DNA from: Oxalobacteraceae bacterium OTU3CAMAD1
Lineage (GTDB): Bacteria; Pseudomonadota; Gammaproteobacteria; Burkholderiales; Burkholderiaceae_D
Assembly (NCBI GenBank): GCA_024123915.1
Contig: CP099650.1
Span: 1,054,001 to 1,118,000, forward strand
Direction of reading: 5' to 3'
DNA: 64,000 nt
The notes under the pieces were generated by a model that was given only the letters and a program-made list of their open reading frames with translations, did not search any database and had not been told where the DNA came from. Of this stretch, positions 43,889 through 52,256 are shown one piece after another. Numbering within the stretch: the first letter of the stretch is position 1; each line of letters opens with the position of its first letter. Both the position numbers and the translations under genes were made by a program.

Positions 43889-46066
43889 TTAGAACACGTA
43901 GCGCAGCGTTCCCGAGACGTTGCGCGGCGCGCCGTACAGCAGGTTCTGGAACACGTCGAGCTGGTTGCTGTAGTACTTCTTGTCGAAGGCGTTGTTCAGA
44001 TTGACCTGCAGCGCCAGTTGCGGGCTGATCTCGTAGCGCGCCATCAGGCTGGCGATCGCGTACGCCGGCTGCTCGACCTCGAAGCTGGCGCCCGAGCGCG
44101 GATCGGTCAAGGTCGTGTAGCTGCGGTCCTCCCAGTTGACGCCGCCCCCTACGCTGAGCTTGCTCCAATCGCCGGGCAGGCGGTACTTGGTGTACAACTT
44201 GAGCATCCGGTGCGGATGAACCGTGTTGACCTTCTTGCCGTCGGCGTCCTCGGCGCGGAACTGGGTCCAGCCGATGCTGGCGCTCCAGCCGCGCGCCAGT
44301 TCGCCGCTCAGTTCGATCTCGTAGCCGGTGGTCTTGGCGCCGTCGATGGCGTTGTAGGCCTGCACGCGCGTGCCGGGTACCAGTTGGCCGGCGTCGGCGA
44401 CGGCGAAGTTGTCCTGCTTGACGCGGAATACGGCGAAGCTGGCGTTGAGCTTGCCATTGAGCAGTTCGCTCTTGGCGCCAGCCTCCAGGCTTTTGCCCAG
44501 CAGCGGGTCCAGATAGTTGCCGCGACGGTCGCGCGCGTCCTGCGGGTCGAAGATGTCGGTGTAGCTGGCGTACAACGACGTGTGGGCGCTGACGTCGGCC
44601 ACCGCGCCCAAGTAGGGCGTGACCACGCCGCGATGGCGCAGGGTGTAGGCCTCGGCCGTCCAGGCGGCCTGGTCGCCGTCGCGCCGCCAGTTGGTGACGC
44701 GGGCGCCGGCGATCAGCTTGAACTTGTCGGCCAGTTTCAGCCGCGCCGCGCCATAGGCGCTTGTCTCTTTCTGATTGAAGTTCGAGCCGGTGTAGTAGGC
44801 GCCCCACTCGGGTTCCGGATAGTCGCCGGTCCAGGCGCGGAAGTCGCCGATCTCCGGCTGGATGCTGGCGTCGCTGATCATCCACAGTTCGTTGCGCTTG
44901 GCGCGCAGCACGCCGAACGTCAGTTCATGCTCGCGCCCCAGCAGGGAGAACGGGCCGCTGGCGCGCAGCGCGTAGTCGGTTTGCTTGTCGCGTCCGCCGT
45001 AGCCGACCACCCACGGTTGCAGGCCGAGGCCGGTGTTGCGGTCGACCAGGCCGTCCATCCAGTTCAGGCGCTGGTCGCCGTCGTTCTCGCGCCGGGTCGC
45101 CACCGCGTTCAGTTTCCACTGGTTGGACAGGGTGTGTTCGAGCGAGACGAAGCCGGTGCGCTGTTGCGTGTCCCACCTATTCCACTTGGCGGCGGCGGTG
45201 GTCGAGCGGGCCCAGTCGGTGCGGGTGCCGTCGGTGTAGAAGAACGGCAGGCCGGCCCACTGGTTGCCGCGCCGCTTGTCGCGCTGCTCGCTGAAGCCGG
45301 CGCTGAGCCTGGTGCTGGCGCCGAGGTCGGCGTCGATGACTCCATAGACGGTGCGCTTGCGGGTGTTCTCGAGGCGGATGAAGGAATCCTTGCGCTCGGC
45401 GTTGACGACCACACGGCCGCGCACCGAACCGTCGGCGGTGAGCGGCGCGGTCAGGTCGAGTTCGGCCTCGGCCTGGTCCCAGGAGCCCAGGCCGGCGCTG
45501 GCGCTGCCGGTGAAGGTCTTGCTGTCGGCGTGCTTGCGCACCAGGTTGATCGAGGCCGACGGGCTACCGGTGCCGTTGAGCAGGCCGGTGGCGCCGCGCA
45601 CGATCTCGACATGGTCGTAGATGGCCAGGTCGCCCTTGGTCTGGCCGGAGCTGGTGCCACCCATCGGCGTGCCGTCGATCTGCAGCGATTTGATCTCGAA
45701 GCCGCGCGCGAAGAAGTAGCCGCGCACGCTGTCGATTTCCTTGGCCGATACGCCGGTGGCGTTGTTGGCGATGTCGAACACGGTCTGCAGCGCCTGGTCG
45801 TCCATGCGCTCGCGGGTGATCACGCTGACCGATTGCGGGGTGTCGCGGATCGACAGATCGAGGCCGGTGGCGGTGCTGCTCGAGCGCGCCGTGTACGAGC
45901 CGTCGGCAGCGCTGCCGGTGACCGTGACGGTGGGGAGGGTGGGGGACGGCGCGTCGGCGCGCTCTTCGGCGCGTGCCGCGCCCGATAGCACCAGGCCCGC
46001 CAAGGCGAGCTGCAGTGCCAGGGGGAGGGGAGCGCGGCGGCGCCCGGCGGTCGGGGGGATGCTCAT
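43889..46066 (-). CDS. TonB-dependent siderophore receptor
   Basis: A 725-residue outer-membrane receptor of the ferrichrome/ferrioxamine/pyoverdine type. The signal segment ends SGAARA; the TonB box region is 'LPTVTVTGSA'; the plug (about 65-190) has 'GLDLSIRDTPQSVSVITRERMDDQ', 'GYFFARGFEIKSLQIDGTP' and 'VEIVRGATGLLNGTGSPSASINLVRK', which are siderophore-receptor signatures. The barrel ends in 'NVSGTLRYVF' with terminal Phe. It lies downstream of the S41 peptidase gene on the same strand. No siderophore synthesis genes are near, so it probably takes up xenosiderophores. Confidence 0.94.
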   Translation of the reverse strand: MSIPPTAGRRRAPLPLALQLALAGLVLSGAARAEERADAPSPTLPTVTVTGSAADGSYTARSSSTATGLDLSIRDTPQSVSVITRERMDDQALQTVFDIANNATGVSAKEIDSVRGYFFARGFEIKSLQIDGTPMGGTSSGQTKGDLAIYDHVEIVRGATGLLNGTGSPSASINLVRKHADSKTFTGSASAGLGSWDQAEAELDLTAPLTADGSVRGRVVVNAERKDSFIRLENTRKRTVYGVIDADLGASTRLSAGFSEQRDKRRGNQWAGLPFFYTDGTRTDWARSTTAAAKWNRWDTQQRTGFVSLEHTLSNQWKLNAVATRRENDGDQRLNWMDGLVDRNTGLGLQPWVVGYGGRDKQTDYALRASGPFSLLGREHELTFGVLRAKRNELWMISDASIQPEIGDFRAWTGDYPEPEWGAYYTGSNFNQKETSAYGAARLKLADKFKLIAGARVTNWRRDGDQAAWTAEAYTLRHRGVVTPYLGAVADVSAHTSLYASYTDIFDPQDARDRRGNYLDPLLGKSLEAGAKSELLNGKLNASFAVFRVKQDNFAVADAGQLVPGTRVQAYNAIDGAKTTGYEIELSGELARGWSASIGWTQFRAEDADGKKVNTVHPHRMLKLYTKYRLPGDWSKLSVGGGVNWEDRSYTTLTDPRSGASFEVEQPAYAIASLMARYEISPQLALQVNLNNAFDKKYYSNQLDVFQNLLYGAPRNVSGTLRYVF

Positions 46067-46139
46067 GGATTTCTTCTCGGCTGGGAGCGGCGGAATGCCG
46101 CTGTCAGCTTGGTGACGAACGGCGGGCCGATTTGTTTAG

Positions 46140-46148
46140 CCCCCCCCC
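46140..46148. repeat. Nine-C homopolymer upstream of the siderophore receptor gene
   Basis: A run of nine C (nine G on the gene strand) lies 74 bp upstream of the receptor start and 24 bp after the S41 peptidase stop. Runs of this kind in promoter regions can change length by slippage and alter expression. Here it is non-coding. Confidence 0.9.
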
Positions 46149-46171
46149 GCGTCGGCGGCGACAGTTCTCCT

Positions 46172-47536
46172 TTAACGGCTCGCCCTGTCCAGCACGGCGT
46201 TGACCAGTTGCCGGCTGTCGTATGGACTGTCCGGCAGCAGCAGATCGGGCCGCACCAGCATCGGGGTGTCGGCGCCGGAGGGACGCTGGAAGATCAGGCG
46301 CGGCACGCTGAATCCCAGCCCGCTGGCGGGCAGCACGAAGTTCTGCGTGCCGCCGCTTTGCCGCGCGCGCGCCGAACCCGGCGCACCGGCCACCCTGGCG
46401 AAGCCGAAATCCTGCACCACGTTGCTGAACAGGATGGCCGACGAATAGGTGTTGCGTCCCACCAGCACGTAGGTGGCGCCGCCGAAACGCAGCGGGTCGT
46501 CGGCTTGCGGCGGCAGCCATTTTTCGATCGTGCCGTCGATCACGTCGCCCAGCTTTTCGGTGGCGCTCTCGCGGCCCTTGATCACCTTCTTCTTGTACGT
46601 CGACGCCCAGCGGTACGGCTTGTCGGCGATGTAGCGCAGAATGCCGTCCATCCACATGTCGTCGTTGCCGCCGCCGTTGGCGCGCACGTCGATCAGCAGC
46701 GTCTTGACCTTTACGTCGCGCAATTGAGTGAAGGCGCGCTCGGTGAAATCGGTGAACTGCTTTTTGTCCGGCCAGTAAAAGGTGTTAATGGTCATCAGCG
46801 CGGCGCCGCCGGGCAGCAGCTCGACACGGAATTGCCGGTCGAATTGCGATCGTCCGTCCAGGTAGGCAGGCAATTTGCCGGCGGCCTTGGCGCGCAGTGT
46901 CCGGCCATCGGCGGTCAGCAAATCGAAACCGGCAGCGTCGCCGTACATCTTCCAGTACAAGAAGGGCCAGCGGGTCGACAGCAGGTCGGCGCGGAAGGCG
47001 GGCGTGTCCCCATGGCAGCGTTCCAGCAGCTCGGCGACGAGGCGCCGCGCCGGCACGCCGTCGATCTGCTCGATGCGCACGCCGGCCAGCGGCGAGGCGC
47101 CGCCGCCCAGTTCGGCGCGGATGGTCAGGCCGCCTTGTGTGTCCACCACAACTTCATAGGGGAAGAATCCGCCGCCGCCCGCGATGAAGGCCTCGCTCTG
47201 GCCGCCGGCGTCGGGTTGCGTCACGACCATATGGGCGTCGGCGAACACGGGGTTGAGCGTGGCCATCAGCCGCCAGGCCTGGTCGCGCGTCATCGGTTGG
47301 TCCAGCTGGGCATCGATGCGCCGGTAGGTTTGCCGCAACTGTTCGGCGTCGACCGAGAATCCGGGATAGGGGTGGGTGCTGGCGATGGTGTCCTGGACGA
47401 ACCGCAGGTCGGCCCGTAATTGTTCCGGCGTGAAGACGGGCGCCGTTTGCGCACGGGCGCAGTGTGCGGCCAGCAGCGCGACGGCGGCGATCAGGGCCAG
47501 CAGGGCCGGCGGGGCGAAACGGGAAGCGGGCGTCAT
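46172..47536 (-). CDS. S41 family (C-terminal processing type) peptidase, secreted
   Basis: A 454-residue exported protein with a signal peptide (ending AHCARA-Q, with a Cys that could be a lipobox). The N-terminal region 'LRADLRFVQDTIASTHPYPGF' and the PDZ-like 'LAGVRIEQIDGVPAR' precede the S41 core: 'VKTLLIDVRANGGGNDDMW' and 'YVLVGRNTYSSAILFSNVVQDFG', where the Ser after NTYS is the likely nucleophile. It is the first gene of a minus-strand group with a siderophore receptor and a binding protein. The protein target is unknown. Confidence 0.85.
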   Translation of the reverse strand: MTPASRFAPPALLALIAAVALLAAHCARAQTAPVFTPEQLRADLRFVQDTIASTHPYPGFSVDAEQLRQTYRRIDAQLDQPMTRDQAWRLMATLNPVFADAHMVVTQPDAGGQSEAFIAGGGGFFPYEVVVDTQGGLTIRAELGGGASPLAGVRIEQIDGVPARRLVAELLERCHGDTPAFRADLLSTRWPFLYWKMYGDAAGFDLLTADGRTLRAKAAGKLPAYLDGRSQFDRQFRVELLPGGAALMTINTFYWPDKKQFTDFTERAFTQLRDVKVKTLLIDVRANGGGNDDMWMDGILRYIADKPYRWASTYKKKVIKGRESATEKLGDVIDGTIEKWLPPQADDPLRFGGATYVLVGRNTYSSAILFSNVVQDFGFARVAGAPGSARARQSGGTQNFVLPASGLGFSVPRLIFQRPSGADTPMLVRPDLLLPDSPYDSRQLVNAVLDRASR

Positions 47537-47737
47537 TGTTATCCGTGGGTGAACATCATGGGATGACTGTAGTGCTTGCGGGGAGCGTTGACCAGCGGCG
47601 GGCGACGAACCGACGGTTTAACGGAATGGAATGCGTTATTGCCGCCGTGGCACAGTTTTGAGTGTGTCACGCCACAGACATCGGAGGCCGATGGCGGCAT
47701 CATCGGCGGGTCAGCCAACTAGCCCGCAGGACGCAAA

Positions 47738-48844
47738 ATGGATTTTCCCACCCGCCATCTGAACCAACCGTTGCCCTACGATCCCTCCTACGAAATCGAG
47801 GAAGAGGACGAGGCCAAGACCATCGCCGGCCTGCAGGATGCCATGCGCAGCGTTGCCGACACCGTCCACAAGGACAGCGGCCACGCCCCGCGCGGGGTGC
47901 ACGCCAAGAGCCACGGCTTGCTGCGCGGCCAGTTACGGGTGCTGGACCGCATTCCGCCGGATTATTCCCAAGGCTTGTTCGCCACCGCCGGCCAGTATCC
48001 GGTGGTGATGCGGCTCTCGACCACGCCCGGCGACCTGCTGGACGACAAGGTGTCCACGCCGCGCGGCATGGCGATCAAGATCGTCGGCGTGCCCGGCGAG
48101 CGCTTGCCGGACGGCGAGGGCGACACCACCCAGGACTTCGTCATGGTCAACGGGCCGGTGTTCCTGTCGCCGACGGCCAAGCAGTTCTTGAACAGTGCCA
48201 AGCTGCTGGCAGCGACCACCGACAAGGTGCCGGCGTTGAAGAAGGCGTTTTCGGCGGCGCTGCAGGGCGCGGAAAAGGCGATCGAGGCGGTCGGCGGCGA
48301 GAGCGTTGCGCTCAAGGGCCTCGGCGGCCATCCGCAAACCCACATCCTCGGGGAGACCTTTTACACGCAGGTGCCGGTGCTGTTCGGGCGCTACATGGCC
48401 AAGCTGTCGCTGGTGCCGGTGTCGCCCGAGCTGGTGGCGTTGAAGGACCAGCCGGTCGACCTGGACAACAAGCCCAACGGCCTGCGCGGCGCGGTGGTCG
48501 ATTTCATGACCGAGCACGCGGCCGAGTGGGAGTTGCGGGTGCAGCTATGCACCGACCTCGAGACGATGCCGATCGAGGATGCGACGGTCGAGTGGACCAG
48601 CCCGTGGGTAGCGGTGGCGCGCATCAGCGCCGCGCCGCAGGCGGGATGGACGCATGGGCTGTCGGTGCTGGTGGACGACGGCATGCAGTTTAATCCGTGG
48701 CATTGCGTCGCCGCGCATCGTCCGCTCGGTTCCATCATGCGCGTGCGGCGCGCCGTGTACGCGGCGTCGGCGCGTTTCCGCGCCGAGCGCAACGGCACGC
48801 CGATCGCCGAGCCGGTGAATTTGGATCACTGGCGGGAGCATTGA
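47738..48844 (+). CDS. Catalase-like heme protein (y4iL type)
   Basis: A 368-residue member of the small catalase-like heme-binding family rather than a classic catalase. The distal histidine region is 'GVHAKSHGLLRGQLRVLDRIP' (about 53-73), followed by 'YPVVMRLSTTPGDLLDDKVSTPRGMAIKIVG' and 'DFVMVNGPVFLSPTAKQFL'. Near the end 'IMRVRRAVYAASARFRAERNG' gives an Arg-x3-Tyr that could be the heme ligand. No signal peptide is seen. It is convergent with the large TonB receptor. Activity may be peroxidase, catalase or lipid hydroperoxide lyase-like; sequence alone does not decide. Confidence 0.82.
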   Translation: MDFPTRHLNQPLPYDPSYEIEEEDEAKTIAGLQDAMRSVADTVHKDSGHAPRGVHAKSHGLLRGQLRVLDRIPPDYSQGLFATAGQYPVVMRLSTTPGDLLDDKVSTPRGMAIKIVGVPGERLPDGEGDTTQDFVMVNGPVFLSPTAKQFLNSAKLLAATTDKVPALKKAFSAALQGAEKAIEAVGGESVALKGLGGHPQTHILGETFYTQVPVLFGRYMAKLSLVPVSPELVALKDQPVDLDNKPNGLRGAVVDFMTEHAAEWELRVQLCTDLETMPIEDATVEWTSPWVAVARISAAPQAGWTHGLSVLVDDGMQFNPWHCVAAHRPLGSIMRVRRAVYAASARFRAERNGTPIAEPVNLDHWREH

Positions 48845-48867
48845 TCGACGCCTTCGACGGCGCATAG

Positions 48868-48980
48868 ATGGCGGATTACGGCGTTCCGCCTAATCCGCCC
48901 TACGTGTTTCCGAGGTCATTCGTCGTGTGCGTCCACGGGAGACACGTAGGGCGGATTAGCGTAGCGTAATCCGCCATGCA
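48868..48980. repeat. Palindromic repeat family 1, copy D (halves exchanged)
   Basis: The right-type half (ATGGCGGATTACGGCGTTCC through CCCTACGTGTTT) comes first, at 48868-48912. After 25 bp comes the left-type half (GGGAGACACGTAGGGCGGAT through GTAATCCGCCATGCA), at 48937-48980. So the element is turned inside out compared with copies A-C, but still folds as one hairpin. It lies between convergent genes and probably separates their transcripts. Confidence 0.88.
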
Positions 48981-49001
48981 CGCGCCGTCGACGGCCGGCG
49001 A

Positions 49002-51995
49002 TCAATACTTGTAATTCAACCCCACCACAAACGTGCGGCCCGAATGCACGTACAACAAGGTGTCGTTGCGCTGGCTGTCACGCCCGTAACGCAGCGGCGT
49101 ATCGTTCAGGTTCTGCCCCTCCAGACTGACGCGCAACTGCGGCGTGATGTTGTACGACATGCTGAAGTCGATATTGGTCGACCCATCGACAATGGTGAAG
49201 TCGTGCCCCTGCACGTCGCCCAGCACGCTGAGCAGATACGACGAACGATGCGCCGCCGACACCCTTGCGCTGAACTTCTTGTCCTCGTAGAACAACGTCA
49301 GGTTGTGCGCCTTCGGCGACAGGCCGGTGAAGTTGGCGCGCCGCGTCAGCAGCTCGTTGGCGGCCGTGTTCGGATTGTCCACCCGCGTGATGTAGGTGAT
49401 CTTCGAGTCGACATGCGTATAGTTGGCCAGCAGGCCGAAATTGGCCCAGATCCCCGGCAGGAAGCTGAACGGCGCCTGCAGGTTGAACTCGTACCCCGTC
49501 AGCGGACCGCCCGGCGTGTTGACCTGGCGGTTGACCACCACGGTGGTGTTGGGCAGGGTGGCGCAGGCCGGCGTGCCGCCGGTGATGCTGCAGCCGCCGC
49601 CCAGCAGGATCGATTCCGGCAAGCCCAGCGACGAGAACACCGCCCGCTCCGACACGCCTTGGATGAAGGTGCCGATGTCCTTGTGGAAGGCGCCCACCGA
49701 CACCATCGCGTTCTTGGCGTAGTACCACTCGGCTTGCACATCGTAGGTCTTGGCGCGGATCGGCGCCAGGTTGGGGTTGCCGATGGTGACCGTCTGCACC
49801 TGCGTGCTCAGCGTGGTCGACGGCGCCAGGTCGGTGTACTCCGGACGCGCCAGCGTTTTGCCGGCCGAGAAGCGCAGCATCACGTCGTGCGGCAAGGTCG
49901 CCGAGATATTGAGCGCAGGCAGGTTGTCGCGGTAGCTGTTTTTAAAGCGCGCCGGCTCCAGCACGCCGTTGGCGTTGAGCATGGCGAAGCTGTTGACCTC
50001 CGTGCGGGCGTGGCGCACGCCGACATTGCCGCGCAGCGGAATCGAGAACAGGTCGTACTTGAAGTCGGCCGCCAGGAACAGCGCCTTGATCGATTCGTCG
50101 ACGCCCCGGTTGGCCTGGTTAAGGTAGTTGTAGCTCGAACCCGGCACCTCGGTGCAATGGCACTCGATGTTGTAGACCTTGAGGAATTTGTCGAGGTCGA
50201 CGGCGGCCCACGAGTTCGGCACGCCGCCGGCGCCCAGGCCCTTGCCGAAGCCGCTGATCTGGCGCGTGATGTCGCCCATGCCCACGCCGGCCGGCAAGGT
50301 CAAACCGTTGCCGCCCGAGCCGATCTCGACATTGGTCCAGGTGTTGTCGCGCTTGGAGAAGCCGGTGCGCAAGGTCAGGTTGTCGTTGAGCTCGTAGCTG
50401 GCGTTGACCTGGTTGGTCTTGAGCGTGTTGCGGGTGTGCAGGTAGCGGCCGACGAACTGGCCGTGGAAGGTGCCGTCCGCCTCCTGCGGCGCGAAGCTGA
50501 AGCTGTTCGGGTTGGTGACGTCGATGCCGAAGTTCATCGTCGGCACGTTGCGGTTGTTGCGGAAGTCGAAGGAGTAGCCGTTGGCGTTGGGCGAGTCGAA
50601 CTGCACCGTCGTGCGTTGCGGCTCGTCCAGGTCCGAGCGCGACTGGCCGGTCAGGAAGTCGATCTTCAGGCGGTCGGTGACATCGTGGCGGCCCGACAAC
50701 ACGTGCTGTCGGAACAGGGTCGAGTACACGTCGAGCAGGCCTTCGCTGCGGATGTCGACCGCGTTGAACTTGCCGTAGTCCCAGCTGCCGGCGTCGTTGA
50801 AGTGGGTTTCCAGGATCGACGTCTGCGGCTTGCCGTTCGATTGCCCGAGGCTGCGGCCGAACGAGATGGCCGAGATGTAGTTGTCGTAGCGCTTGTTGTT
50901 GAACTTGCCGCCCAGCAGATCGAGATTGAGCTCGGTGCTGGCGTTCGGGCGCCATTGCAGCGAGCCGGTTACCCCGGAGCGCTCGTACTGCGTCATCGAG
51001 CGGCGGTAGCGCGGAATGCGCGGCGCGAACGCGCCCGAGCCGGCCAGCGGGTTGGCGACGGTGCCGCCGTAGTTGTCGGTGCGCGACATGACGTCGTTGT
51101 AGGCGGCCAGGTTGGACGTGCGCGGCACGCCGAAGCCGCAGTTGGCCGCGTCGATGCCCTTGACGGCATTGTTGGCCGGGTTCTGCGGGGCGTAGCCGGC
51201 CGGCGCGCAAAAGCCGCCGTCGTTGCTTGCGCTGAGCAGCTCGACCGCCTCGTAGCCTTCCTCCTGCACGGTGCGCTTCGAGTACGCGGCCGAGATCAGC
51301 GCGCCAAACTGGCCGTACGGGGTCTTCCACCGGTCCGACAGCAGCGCCGTCACGCGCGGACTGTATTTTTTCGACAGCGAATTGTGCATTTCCTGCGCGC
51401 CCAGGCTGAAGGTGCGGCCCTTGAAGTCGAACGGGCGCGCGGTGCGCAGGTCGACGGTGGCGCCGAGCGAGCCTTCCTCGACGCTGGCCTCGGAGGTCTT
51501 GCGCACCTCCAGGCTATTGAACAGCTCGGAGGCGAACACGGAGAAGTCGAAGCCGCGCCCACGGTTGGTGCTGCCGTTGATGTCGGAGGCGCCGGTGGCC
51601 GTCACGCCCTCGATGCCGTTGATGCGCACCCGCGTGAAGCCGGCGTTGAGGCCGCGCACGGTGATCTGCTTGCCCTCGCCGCCGTCGCCGCGCGTGAGCG
51701 ACACGCCCGGCACCCGCTGCAGGGATTCGGCCAGGTTGGCGTCGGGGAACTTGGCGATGTCCTCGGCCTTGATGACGTCGATGATGCCGTCGCTGGCGCG
51801 CTTGGTGTTCAGCGCACTGTTGAGGCTGGCGCGGAAGCCGGTCACGACTACGACTGAGTCGGCAGGCTGTGCGGCTGCGGCTGCGGTTTCGGTTGTCGCG
51901 GCGGTTTGCGCCTGCGAGGGTGTGGCCATCGTGGCCAACACGCCGATGACGGCGAGCACCGATGGTTTGAGCGGACTTGCGTTCCGGTTCTTCAT
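49002..51995 (-). CDS. TonB-dependent receptor, carbohydrate-uptake type
   Basis: A 997-residue outer-membrane receptor of the large Xanthomonas/Caulobacter type, usually linked to import of plant or polysaccharide breakdown products. Signal peptide 1-29 (ending TPSQA), then 'VVVVTGFRASLNSALNTKRASDGIIDVIKAEDIAKFPDANLAESLQRVPGV', the typical plug of this class, and 'VRGLNAGFTRVRINGIEG'. The barrel ends 'RTFVVGLNYKY'. The start has an AAGGA site 7 bp upstream; the open frame running further upstream is antisense to the kinase gene and is rejected. No glycosidase is adjacent, so the substrate is unknown. Confidence 0.93.
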   Translation of the reverse strand: MKNRNASPLKPSVLAVIGVLATMATPSQAQTAATTETAAAAAQPADSVVVVTGFRASLNSALNTKRASDGIIDVIKAEDIAKFPDANLAESLQRVPGVSLTRGDGGEGKQITVRGLNAGFTRVRINGIEGVTATGASDINGSTNRGRGFDFSVFASELFNSLEVRKTSEASVEEGSLGATVDLRTARPFDFKGRTFSLGAQEMHNSLSKKYSPRVTALLSDRWKTPYGQFGALISAAYSKRTVQEEGYEAVELLSASNDGGFCAPAGYAPQNPANNAVKGIDAANCGFGVPRTSNLAAYNDVMSRTDNYGGTVANPLAGSGAFAPRIPRYRRSMTQYERSGVTGSLQWRPNASTELNLDLLGGKFNNKRYDNYISAISFGRSLGQSNGKPQTSILETHFNDAGSWDYGKFNAVDIRSEGLLDVYSTLFRQHVLSGRHDVTDRLKIDFLTGQSRSDLDEPQRTTVQFDSPNANGYSFDFRNNRNVPTMNFGIDVTNPNSFSFAPQEADGTFHGQFVGRYLHTRNTLKTNQVNASYELNDNLTLRTGFSKRDNTWTNVEIGSGGNGLTLPAGVGMGDITRQISGFGKGLGAGGVPNSWAAVDLDKFLKVYNIECHCTEVPGSSYNYLNQANRGVDESIKALFLAADFKYDLFSIPLRGNVGVRHARTEVNSFAMLNANGVLEPARFKNSYRDNLPALNISATLPHDVMLRFSAGKTLARPEYTDLAPSTTLSTQVQTVTIGNPNLAPIRAKTYDVQAEWYYAKNAMVSVGAFHKDIGTFIQGVSERAVFSSLGLPESILLGGGCSITGGTPACATLPNTTVVVNRQVNTPGGPLTGYEFNLQAPFSFLPGIWANFGLLANYTHVDSKITYITRVDNPNTAANELLTRRANFTGLSPKAHNLTLFYEDKKFSARVSAAHRSSYLLSVLGDVQGHDFTIVDGSTNIDFSMSYNITPQLRVSLEGQNLNDTPLRYGRDSQRNDTLLYVHSGRTFVVGLNYKY

Positions 51996-52256
51996 GCGTA
52001 TCCTTTTGGTTTTTTTTGTTGCCGTGTGGATGTCTCTCCCTGCTTGGGAAAATCGATCATATGCGACTTCAACGCGCGAAAAATCGGCGGCGCGGAAACG
52101 ATCAGTGAGTTGATTCATTAAGGGATTTTGGCGGTGTTGGCGTTGCTTGCTAACTACAATGCGCGCCGCCGGGCCAGCTCCAGCGCGGGGCGCGCCTATT
52201 GTGCGCCGCCGTACACTGCTCTTGTTACACTTTGGCTTTCGGCACATAAAGTCATC

